Shown: positions 24,648 to 29,872 of the stretch, in pieces
How positions within the stretch are numbered: position 1 is the first letter of the stretch
Layout: each line of letters opens with the position of its first letter
Source of the DNA: an uncultured Oscillospiraceae bacterium
GTDB taxonomy: Bacteria; Bacillota; Clostridia; Oscillospirales; Ruminococcaceae
Assembly: GCA_947522735.1 (NCBI GenBank)
Contig: CANNTZ010000026.1
Coordinates: 1-29,872, forward strand
Direction: 5' to 3'
Length of the DNA stretch: 29,872 bases
Translations under genes and position numbers: made by a program
The notes under the pieces: model-generated
What the model was told of the DNA's origin: nothing
Databases searched by the model: none
The model's input: only the letters and a program-made list of their open reading frames with translations

Positions 24648-25424
24648 TTATATTTCCTCCGCGGAGGTTATCACGCGGAGGTCGTTTTCCTTGTAGAGCA
24701 GCTTCAGCTCCGGACGCAGTGCACTGTCGGTGATATAGGTATATTTTGCCGTCATATCGTCGAGCTTGAGCATCGCCGTCTTTTCAAATTTGCTGCTGTC
24801 GGCGAGAATATATATCGAATCGGAGCAGCCGAGCATCGCGCGCTGCACCTGATACAGCTCCTCAAAATAGTCGCGGATGCCGTAGCGCAGCGAGACTGTG
24901 GAGGGAAAGAGAAAGAGCCGGTTCACCTGTATGCGGGAGAACATGTCGATCACAAACTGGCCGTAGAAAGAGTTTTCCGCCGGCAGGTAGTAGCCGCCGC
25001 AGAGTATGAGCTTGAAGCCGCGGCAATCTGACAGCAGGTTGCAGACGTCCAGCGAATATGTCACGACGGTGAGCGAACGAAAGCGCCGGCGCAGCTCCTG
25101 CGCCAGAATCACCGCGGTGCTTCCGCTGTCCAACGCTATGATGTCGCCCTCGGATACAAGCGCACAGGCGGTCACGGAGAGCTCTCGCTTGCTGTCGTCG
25201 TTCTCCCCTGTGCGGTGGGCAAGATCCTGCTTGGGCAGCATGCCTCCAAACGCCACCGCGCCCCCGTGGACACGCTGCAAAAGCTGTGACTTCTCCATCA
25301 CGAGCAGGTCTCGCCGCACCGTCTCTATCGACACGTCAAACCGCTTTACAAGCTCGCCGGTTGTTACCGCGCCGTTTTTTCTGATAATCTCAGCTATCAT
25401 CGCCCGACGTTCATTCGCAAGCAA
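24648..25424 (-). CDS. DeoR-family transcriptional regulator
   Basis: A 258-residue regulator. The N-terminal winged helix reads 'LANERRAMIAEIIRKNGAVT' followed by 'TGELVKRFDVSIETVRRDL', the DeoR signature. The C-terminal sensor has 'IALDSGSTAVILAQEL' and 'LILCGGYY', the sugar-phosphate-binding fold typical of the family. I choose TTG 25424 because GGAGG (minus strand; plus 25435-25439) is 8-10 bp before it and the family start 'MLANERR' results. GTG 25430 is the alternative. A longer open frame from 25520 includes the promoter. DeoR proteins usually answer to phosphorylated sugars, which suits the phosphodiesterase and OPA-like transporter that follow. Confidence 0.92.
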   Translation of the reverse strand: MLANERRAMIAEIIRKNGAVTTGELVKRFDVSIETVRRDLLVMEKSQLLQRVHGGAVAFGGMLPKQDLAHRTGENDDSKRELSVTACALVSEGDIIALDSGSTAVILAQELRRRFRSLTVVTYSLDVCNLLSDCRGFKLILCGGYYLPAENSFYGQFVIDMFSRIQVNRLFLFPSTVSLRYGIRDYFEELYQVQRAMLGCSDSIYILADSSKFEKTAMLKLDDMTAKYTYITDSALRPELKLLYKENDLRVITSAEEI

Positions 25425-25460
25425 ATCCACAAACCTCCAATCAAATCCAACACAATACTT

Positions 25461-25489
25461 ATAATATATCAAACCCTCGGCAATGTCAA
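25461..25489 (-). promoter_or_regulatory. Promoter of the DeoR-phosphodiesterase-transporter operon
   Basis: On the minus strand a consensus TTGACA (plus 25484-25489) and TATTAT (plus 25461-25466) are 17 bp apart in an A/T-rich patch. The DeoR start codon lies about 30 bp downstream of the expected transcription start. Confidence 0.88.
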
Positions 25490-25512
25490 TAGCATATTCA
25501 AATTTTCGGGCG

Positions 25513-25613
25513 GCGGGCAACGCCCGGTGAATATATCTGCGCTTCGCCCATCCTCGCGCCCTCGCATTTCATGCGGGCGTGCCGCTTGTACCTTTCGTTA
25601 TCGGCTGCGTTAA
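25513..25613. repeat. Intergenic repeat, copy A
   Basis: This segment shares two blocks with 29752-29850. GCGGGCAACGCCCGG (25513-25527) differs at one base from 29752-29766. A second block starting ACCTT and ending CGTTAA (25590-25613) matches 29827-29850 at 21 of 24 positions. The blocks are 77 bp apart here and 75 bp apart there. The middle is diverged but keeps CCTC-CGC-TCGC and GCGGG segments. No coding potential is apparent. It looks like a degenerate copy of a dispersed non-coding element. Confidence 0.65.
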
Positions 25614-25814
25614 TAAGAAGGGGCTGGGCAACCCAAGAATTTCCCCTGCATGGGCTTCTGATGCACCTGCCTCGGCGGGTACACTTCTTGCGCGGGCCAT
25701 GCTGTGCTTCCGGACGCCGCACGGATTTGAACATCGGAGCTCACGTCCGGTTGTGATTCCGTGAATGCTCGCTCATGCGGGAGCTCGGCTCACGAATAAC
25801 CGGATACATTTTGA
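25614..25814. other. Gene-free stretch with nested hairpins
   Basis: No gene is supported. CCGGACG (25710-25716) pairs with CGTCCGG (25744-25750). CCGGTT, ATTC and GTGA (25747-25765) can pair, with small bulges, with TCAC, GAAT and AACCGG (25790-25803), enclosing a GCTC/GAGC stem-loop. The two outer stems overlap at CCGG, so they are mutually exclusive. I could not match this to a known RNA family. Confidence 0.45.
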
Positions 25815-25863
25815 AATAAAAAGCAGACAATCCTGCGTCTCTTTTCCGGAGGACGCAGGATTG
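25815..25863 (-). terminator. Terminator of the aldolase-AraC transcript
   Basis: CAATCCTGCGTC at 25828-25839 pairs perfectly over 12 bp with GACGCAGGATTG at 25852-25863. On the minus strand, TTTTTATTT follows five bases after the stem (plus 25815-25822 is A-rich). It lies about 107 bp beyond the AraC stop at 25970. Confidence 0.75.
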
Positions 25864-25881
25864 CATGCCTTTTCTGTTTTC

Positions 25882-25899
25882 GCGGTCAGCGCTGACCGC
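25882..25899. repeat. 18-bp perfect palindrome
   Basis: GCGGTCAGC at 25882-25890 is directly followed by its reverse complement GCTGACCGC at 25891-25899 with no spacer. It lies in the 3' untranslated region of the AraC gene, before the terminator. No T-run follows on either strand. With no loop bases it suits a dimeric protein site better than a hairpin. Confidence 0.6.
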
Positions 25900-25969
25900 A
25901 GCAGGTGCTGGGGTCGTGCTTTCTGGATTTGTATGCTTCTAACGTGAATTTTCTCTAATCTGCCATCGA

Positions 25970-26791
25970 TCAAATATTGCTGCTTTTCAGTTCTGATGGG
26001 GTACAGCCCATCACTTTTTTGAAGGCTTTGTTAAAGCTGACGGTATTGTTGTATCCGCACTCAAAAGCAATCTGCGTGACGGTCAGCTTCTGTTGCTTGA
26101 GCAGGTCGATAGCCTTCAGAACCCGTTTGGATTGGATATAGCTGTAAGGCGAGACTCCGTTGAAGTGCTTGAACCAGAGCAGGTAGCTGTTTTTGGACAT
26201 TTTCGCCATCCGTGCCAGTTGGTCGATGGTCAGCGCCGACTCCAGATTCCGGTTGATATATTCGATGGTGGCGGAAATGGCAAACTGGTTGTCGCTGCGG
26301 TATTGTTCGCGGGTAAGCTGTGGCGTTTTCTGACGGATGTGCCGCGCGATTGCCGTGCAGAGCAGGAACAGTTGAGAAGTCATGCATTCGTCATGCAGGT
26401 AGCCTCTCTTTTCGCTTTCCTCCACCATGGCGGCAAGCATTGCACTAATCTGCGCCTGATACTCGGAGTCCGGGCCGATGACCGAATAGCCGGATGTCCG
26501 GAAAAAGATCTCGTCAAAATGAGCAAACTGTGGATTTTCCCAGAGGATGGAGGGGGAGAAATGCACCTTCAGAACATCCAATGTCTGCTCCGGATCAATC
26601 GATGTGATGCGGTGGATGACGTTGGAGCCAAAGACGAACACCGTGCCCGGGCGGATGTCACATGTCTGCTCTGCCGCCGAATAGGTGCCTCTGCCCGAAC
26701 GAAAGCAGTTGACCTCGATCGAGTAGTGGCAATGCGGCGTCAGCAGCATATCAGGGGAACAGCGTTCAATAACGCGCGATGCTTCAATCAT
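25970..26791 (-). CDS. AraC-family transcriptional regulator
   Basis: A 273-residue regulator. The first 160 residues are a cupin-type sensor ('MLLTPHCHYSIEVNCFRSG', 'IRPGTVFVFGSNVIHRI'). The C-terminal 100 residues are the double helix-turn-helix: 'LTIDQLARMAKMSKNSYLLW' with 'FKHFNGVSPYSYI', then 'KLTVTQIAFECGYNNTVSF' with 'NKAFKKVMGCTPSEL'. ATG 26791 is preceded by GGAGG at 8 bp; a TTG at 26806 overlaps that site. It lies 35 bp after the aldolase gene on the same strand. A 12-bp direct repeat with 21-bp spacing, the layout of AraC-type activator sites, lies in the divergent promoter region at 27689-27721, so it probably activates the aldolase and kinase genes. Confidence 0.93.
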   Translation of the reverse strand: MIEASRVIERCSPDMLLTPHCHYSIEVNCFRSGRGTYSAAEQTCDIRPGTVFVFGSNVIHRITSIDPEQTLDVLKVHFSPSILWENPQFAHFDEIFFRTSGYSVIGPDSEYQAQISAMLAAMVEESEKRGYLHDECMTSQLFLLCTAIARHIRQKTPQLTREQYRSDNQFAISATIEYINRNLESALTIDQLARMAKMSKNSYLLWFKHFNGVSPYSYIQSKRVLKAIDLLKQQKLTVTQIAFECGYNNTVSFNKAFKKVMGCTPSELKSSNI

Positions 26792-26826
26792 ACTCTTTTC
26801 CTCCAAGCCTCCGGTTTTACGACTTT

Positions 26827-27600
26827 TTATTTTGCCATCACCCGTTTCATGCTGGCAAGGTTGTCACGCGCCGAGCGCATGATGTAGTCATAGTCGGTTC
26901 CGGCAGAGATGATATTGATGCCGAGATCATGCCAGAATCCGGTTACCTCGGGGTCGGTCGATCCGGTGGAAACTCCGATTGGCTTGCCGGCATCCTTCAG
27001 GATGGCAATCGCCTCGCGGATCAGCTTCTGGGTGTGCTCGCCGAATACCTGATTCAGCTCTCCGATTGAGCCGGAGAGGTCGCAGGGGCCGAAGAAATAG
27101 CCGTCGATGTAAGGATTCTTTACAATTTCGGGCAGGTTTTTCACTGCGGTCTCGGTTTCAATCTGGATAAAGCGGCAGGTGTCGCGATTGGCGGAGACGA
27201 TGTATTCGTTGACGTCGTCAATTCCGTAATTGACCGCGCGCAGCGGACCGAACCCGCGCACACCCTCCGGGGGATACATACAAAAGCGCATTGCCGCCGC
27301 AGCTTCCTCCGTGGTGTTGATCATGGGGAACAGGATGGCATCCGGCCCCAGCTCCATCACACGCTTGACATGGTTGTAGTCGTGCATGGAGACACGCACA
27401 AGGGTAGGCGTACCTCCGGCATTTACTGCGGTCAGATGGTGGCGCAGGTCGGTGTAGGTCATTTCGCCGTGCTCGGTGTCAATCCAGACAAAATCGTATC
27501 CCAGCTTGCCAAGCATTTCGCTGACAATGCTGTCTGTCATGGTGATATGCGTTCCGATCAGGTTTTCGTGCAGTCTGCCTTTGAAATCTTTCCGTATCAT
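26827..27600 (-). CDS. HpcH/HpaI-family class II aldolase
   Basis: A 257-residue metal-dependent aldolase of the HpcH/HpaI (pyruvate aldolase) family. Every key residue of HpaI can be placed, each shifted by one: His44 in 'DTEHGEM' (base), Arg69 in 'TLVRVS', and metal ligands Glu148 in 'QIETETAV' and Asp174 in 'FGPCDLSG'. Such enzymes split 4-hydroxy-2-keto acids into pyruvate and an aldehyde. Known substrates include 4-hydroxy-2-oxoheptanedioate, 2-keto-3-deoxy-glucarate and 2-keto-3-deoxy-rhamnonate. ATG 27600 has AGAGG at 8 bp. It is divergent from a ribulokinase-like gene and co-transcribed with an AraC regulator. A 2-keto-3-deoxy sugar acid or an unusual pentose product is the likely substrate, not proven. 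Confidence 0.92.
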   Translation of the reverse strand: MIRKDFKGRLHENLIGTHITMTDSIVSEMLGKLGYDFVWIDTEHGEMTYTDLRHHLTAVNAGGTPTLVRVSMHDYNHVKRVMELGPDAILFPMINTTEEAAAAMRFCMYPPEGVRGFGPLRAVNYGIDDVNEYIVSANRDTCRFIQIETETAVKNLPEIVKNPYIDGYFFGPCDLSGSIGELNQVFGEHTQKLIREAIAILKDAGKPIGVSTGSTDPEVTGFWHDLGINIISAGTDYDYIMRSARDNLASMKRVMAK

Positions 27601-27654
27601 TTGTTATACCTCTTTTATGGGCTTCAGTGAGTCGGTTTCTGTATTCGCCCTGTC

Positions 27655-27684
27655 ATTGTATCACATTTTCTCAGGCTGTGTTGA
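27655..27684 (-). promoter_or_regulatory. Activator-dependent promoter of the aldolase gene
   Basis: On the minus strand TACAAT (plus 27655-27660) with a TGn extension forms the -10 box. The best -35 is the poor TCAACA (plus 27679-27684) at 18 bp. The direct repeat at 27689-27721 abuts the -35 box on its upstream side, the position expected for a class II AraC-type activator. Confidence 0.7.
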
Positions 27685-27688
27685 AAGA

Positions 27689-27721
27689 ATATCACAAATA
27701 GCCAAAACCATATCACAAATA
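27689..27721. promoter_or_regulatory. AraC-type operator: 12-bp direct repeat spaced by 21 bp
   Basis: ATATCACAAATA occurs at 27689-27700 and again, without a mismatch, at 27710-27721. The offset is 21 bp, two turns of the helix. A partial third copy, TATCACA, is at 27659-27665. The related TCACATTT (27661-27668) also has an inverted partner AAATGTGA at 27735-27742. Direct repeats on one face of the helix are how AraC-family activators bind. The neighbouring AraC-type gene is the obvious candidate. Confidence 0.78.
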
Positions 27722-27771
27722 TGCACGCACACAGAAATGTGAGATTGTTTATATGACTTGTACGATTGTTG

Positions 27772-27801
27772 TTGTGACACACGGCAATGTTATGCTAAAA
27801 T
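27772..27801 (+). promoter_or_regulatory. Promoter of the ribulokinase-like gene
   Basis: TTGTGA at 27772-27777 and TAAAAT at 27796-27801 are 18 bp apart, with a TGn extended -10 (TG at 27793-27794). The leader is about 130 bp. Because the boxes are imperfect, activation from the upstream operator is likely. Confidence 0.65.
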
Positions 27802-27912
27802 AATAGGTGGGATGTTTTTCAAAATATTTGCAGATTGCACAATGAATGCCGCTCCCGGGGAGATTGCGTCGGAATGCCTCCGGAAAGGCTGAAATTGTAC
27901 GGCACAAAGAAT

Positions 27913-27946
27913 AATTTGAATTTGAAAGGAGAATTTGAATTTGAAA
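27913..27946 (+). repeat. 15-bp direct repeat flanking the kinase ribosome site
   Basis: AATTTGAATTTGAAA at 27913-27927 is repeated exactly at 27932-27946, a 19-bp offset. The ribosome site AAGGAG (27926-27931) lies between the copies and the start codon lies in the second. Each copy itself contains TTTGAA twice. This could cause slippage-type length change at the translation start. Confidence 0.8.
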
Positions 27947-29590
27947 TGTGTTTTTGGAATAGACTTCGGTTCACTTTCCTGCCGTGCGGTTCTGTTTGAC
28001 GCGTCAAACGGTGCAGAGCTTTGCGGACGCACCTTTGACTATCCGCACGCGGTGATGTCCTCGGCCCTGCCGGACGGAACACGCCTCCCACCCGATTGGG
28101 CGCTTCAGCACCCGCAGGACTATCTGGACGGATTGCGAAATACGGTTCCCGTCATTCTGCTCGAAACCGGCGTGAATCCCGCAGATGTAGCGGGCATCGG
28201 CATCGATTTCACCTCCTGCACGCTCCTGCCGGTTGATCGGGCAATGGAACCGCTTTGCTTCCGGCCGGAATATATCTCCCGTCCGCACGCGTATGTGAAG
28301 CTCTGGAAGCATCACGCGGCTCAGCCGTATGCCGACCGTCTCAACGCGCTGGCAATGGAACGCGGCGAGACGTTTCTCTCCCGCTATGGCGGGAAGATTT
28401 CCGCAGAGTGGGCAATTCCGAAGATCATGCAGATTGCCGCGGAGGACGAGGAGATTTTTCGGAATACCGACCGCTTCTTTGAGGCGGGAGATTGGATCGT
28501 CAGTATCCTTTGCGGCAAGGAATCGCACAGCGCTCCGATTGCAAGCTACAAGGCAATGTGGCATGAGGGGGAAGGATACCCGGACGATTTCATCCGTGCC
28601 TGCGACGGGAGACTGAGCGGGCTTGCGGGTACAAAGCTGTCGCGGGCACTTTCTCCCATCGGCACCTGCGCGGGCGTAATTGGAGAGAGAGGTGCGGAAC
28701 TGACCGGACTGCCGGTGGGGACGCCGGTTGCCGTGGCAAACACTGACGGGCACGTGGCACTGCCGGCGGTCAAAGCCTGTGAGCCGGGCATTCTGACCAT
28801 GATTATGGGGACTTCAACCTGCCATATTCTCTGCGGAACTGAGGAAAAGACTGTTCCGGGGATGTGCGGCGTGGTAAAGGACGGCGCCGTGCCGGGGCTT
28901 TATGCATACGAAGCAGGGCAGTCCTGCGTGGGCGACCACTTTGCGTGGTTTATTGACCGCGCGGTACCGGCGGAATACCGGCGAGAGGCGAAGGATGCAG
29001 GGATGAACATCCATGCTTATCTGCGAGAGAAAGCGTCTGCCCTGCGCCCCGGCGAGAGCGGACTGCTGGCGCTGGATTGGTGGAACGGCAACCGTAGCGT
29101 GCTGGTGGACACCGACCTGACCGGCATGATGCTGGGGATGACGCTCGCAACCAAGCCGGAGGAGATGTACCGCGCGCTGATCGAGGCAACGGCTTACGGA
29201 ACGCGTATGATTGTGGATACTTTTGAGAACGCCGGGGTTCCGGTACAGGCGCTGGTTGCATCCGGTGGGATCGCGGCAAAGGACCCGATGATGATGCAGA
29301 TCTATGCGGATGTTACCGGGCGGGATGTGCGTCTGGCGGGCTCCATGCAGACGCCTGCACTGGGCAGTGCAATTTTTGCGGCGCTGGCGGCGGGAATCTA
29401 TCGCACACTCCCCGAGGCGTCGTCGCATATGGGAAATCTGAGCGACACGTTCTACCGCCCCGACTCGGAATCCGTCCGGATTTACCGCGCGCTGTATCAG
29501 GAATACCGTACCCTGCACGATTATTTCGGCAGAGGGGAAAACCAAGTGATGAAGCGGTTGAAAAAACTGCGTAAAGCAAGCCTGAACTGA
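27941..29590 (+). CDS. araB: Ribulokinase-like FGGY carbohydrate kinase
   Basis: A 549-residue kinase of the FGGY family, full length and closest in outlook to ribulokinase. The nucleotide loop 'GIDFGSLSCRAV' is at the N-terminus. 'FTSCTLLPVD' and 'LWKHHAA' match AraB's sugar-contact region. The catalytic base is Asp269 in 'ANTDGHVALPA'. The phosphate loop is 'MGTSTCHIL', the ADP loop 'ASGGIAAKDPMMMQIYADV', and the tail 'NQVMKRLKKLRK' resembles AraB. It phosphorylates ribulose or a related ketose with ATP. I prefer TTG 27941, which stands 9 bp after AAGGAG; TTG 27935 is in frame but too close. No araA or araD gene is nearby. Instead the divergent partner is an HpcH/HpaI aldolase, so the substrate may not be L-ribulose. 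Confidence 0.87.
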   Translation: MKCVFGIDFGSLSCRAVLFDASNGAELCGRTFDYPHAVMSSALPDGTRLPPDWALQHPQDYLDGLRNTVPVILLETGVNPADVAGIGIDFTSCTLLPVDRAMEPLCFRPEYISRPHAYVKLWKHHAAQPYADRLNALAMERGETFLSRYGGKISAEWAIPKIMQIAAEDEEIFRNTDRFFEAGDWIVSILCGKESHSAPIASYKAMWHEGEGYPDDFIRACDGRLSGLAGTKLSRALSPIGTCAGVIGERGAELTGLPVGTPVAVANTDGHVALPAVKACEPGILTMIMGTSTCHILCGTEEKTVPGMCGVVKDGAVPGLYAYEAGQSCVGDHFAWFIDRAVPAEYRREAKDAGMNIHAYLREKASALRPGESGLLALDWWNGNRSVLVDTDLTGMMLGMTLATKPEEMYRALIEATAYGTRMIVDTFENAGVPVQALVASGGIAAKDPMMMQIYADVTGRDVRLAGSMQTPALGSAIFAALAAGIYRTLPEASSHMGNLSDTFYRPDSESVRIYRALYQEYRTLHDYFGRGENQVMKRLKKLRKASLN

Positions 29591-29712
29591 GAATCGTTTA
29601 CGACAAAGGCCATATCACTTCCGACAAGAACATGGCCCTTCCGGGCGCAGTCCTATGTCTATTTGTGACGGCATCTTGTGGAACAACGGCATCGATCCAT
29701 TCGCCGCAGAAA

Positions 29713-29872
29713 TAACGAAAAATAACGTAATCGCCCTTGGCGCGAACCGCAGCGGGCAGCGCCCGGCGGGCAATGCCCGCAGATATAGCCGCGGATCGGT
29801 CGTCCTCACGCTTCGCGTTGCGGGGACCTTACGTTATCGGTTTCGTTAACTTATTCGCGCGGCGGCGGGCGG
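29713..29872. repeat. Intergenic repeat, copy B, bounded by inverted repeats
   Basis: TAACGAAAAATAACGTAA at 29713-29730 is the reverse complement, with a 2-bp gap and few changes, of the 20-bp segment at 29829-29848. The interior holds GGGC-AGC-GCCC and the perfect palindrome GCGGGCA A TGCCCGC (within 29766-29781). Blocks at 29752-29766 and 29827-29850 match copy A at 25513-25613. The last 12 bases (GGCGGCGGGCGG) resemble the beginning of copy A, so another unit may follow beyond the window. No gene is evident between the kinase stop at 29590 and the window end; GGCCAT (29608-29613) with ATGGCC (29632-29637) forms a weak hairpin without a T-run. Confidence 0.68.

Noticed and set aside
25710..25750. 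tRNA-like look (GGATTTGAAC beside a paired stem)
   Set aside because: Only the T-loop-like string fits; no acceptor, D-arm or anticodon stem of correct spacing could be drawn on either strand.
25571..25764. Short plus-strand open frames in the repeat region
   Set aside because: Overlapping frames, each about 60 codons, inside structured repeat-like DNA with no ribosome site or homology.
1..29872. CRISPR array, prophage, insertion sequence or toxin-antitoxin pair
   Set aside because: No regularly spaced repeats, transposase, integrase or small paired genes were seen; the only repeats are the intergenic pair and the short operator repeats listed.

Overview
The window reads as chromosomal DNA of an anaerobic Gram-positive Clostridia, probably an Oscillospiraceae/Ruminococcaceae-like gut bacterium. 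This is an inference from four things: the G+C-rich but Firmicutes-style gene signals (strong AGGAGG-type ribosome sites, GTG and TTG starts, TTGACA/TATAAT promoters), an LplB/YtcP-type sugar importer with no ATPase gene of its own, a DeoR/LacI/AraC-regulated sugar gene layout, and a distinctive class of IMP dehydrogenase. No phage, transposase, CRISPR, rRNA or tRNA was found.

Layout. (1) 1-4414, plus strand: the end of a CUT2 (ribose/galactofuranose-type) sugar ABC importer, with the tail of the binding protein, a double ATPase and two permeases, then a PIG-L/LmbE-type zinc deacetylase, closed by a terminator. (2) 4710-11717, plus strand: a strong promoter drives a CUT1 importer (LplB-like permease, YtcP-like permease, large lipoprotein binding protein), then an Eis-like GNAT acetyltransferase and an unassigned six-hairpin glycosidase-like protein, closed by a terminator. 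(3) 12136-14542: a fucose/arabinose isomerase-like protein faces a convergent LacI-family repressor. A TTGAACA motif lies inside the repressor promoter and also upstream of the isomerase gene. (4) 14700-18204, minus strand: aldo/keto reductase, DUF1848 protein, and an IMP dehydrogenase resembling the Tritrichomonas enzyme. (5) 18205-18891: a gene-free stretch with two structured elements and two divergent promoters. (6) 18892-22575, plus strand: adenosylhomocysteinase, thiamine pyrophosphokinase and an ABC exporter, closed by a strong terminator. (7) 22606-25424, minus strand: DeoR regulator, a phosphodiesterase/phosphatase and an OPA-like MFS transporter with overlapping ends. (8) 25425-25969: a gene-free stretch with a repeat copy, hairpins and an 18-bp palindrome. 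(9) 25970-29590: a HpcH/HpaI aldolase and an AraC regulator diverge from a ribulokinase-like kinase. The shared 340-bp promoter region carries a 12-bp direct repeat at 21-bp spacing. (10) 29591-29872: a second, fuller copy of the intergenic repeat.

Taken together, this looks like an accessory sugar-utilisation region: two importers, several sugar-processing enzymes and four local regulators of different families, interleaved with a few housekeeping genes (guaB, ahcY, thiN). Substrates cannot be read from the sequence. The most distinctive points are the LacI and AraC operator architectures, the unassigned glycosidase-like protein next to an Eis-like acetyltransferase, the kinase/aldolase pair without visible araA or araD, the protist-like IMP dehydrogenase, and a family of roughly 100-bp intergenic repeats. 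I did not see a clear new defence or mobile system.
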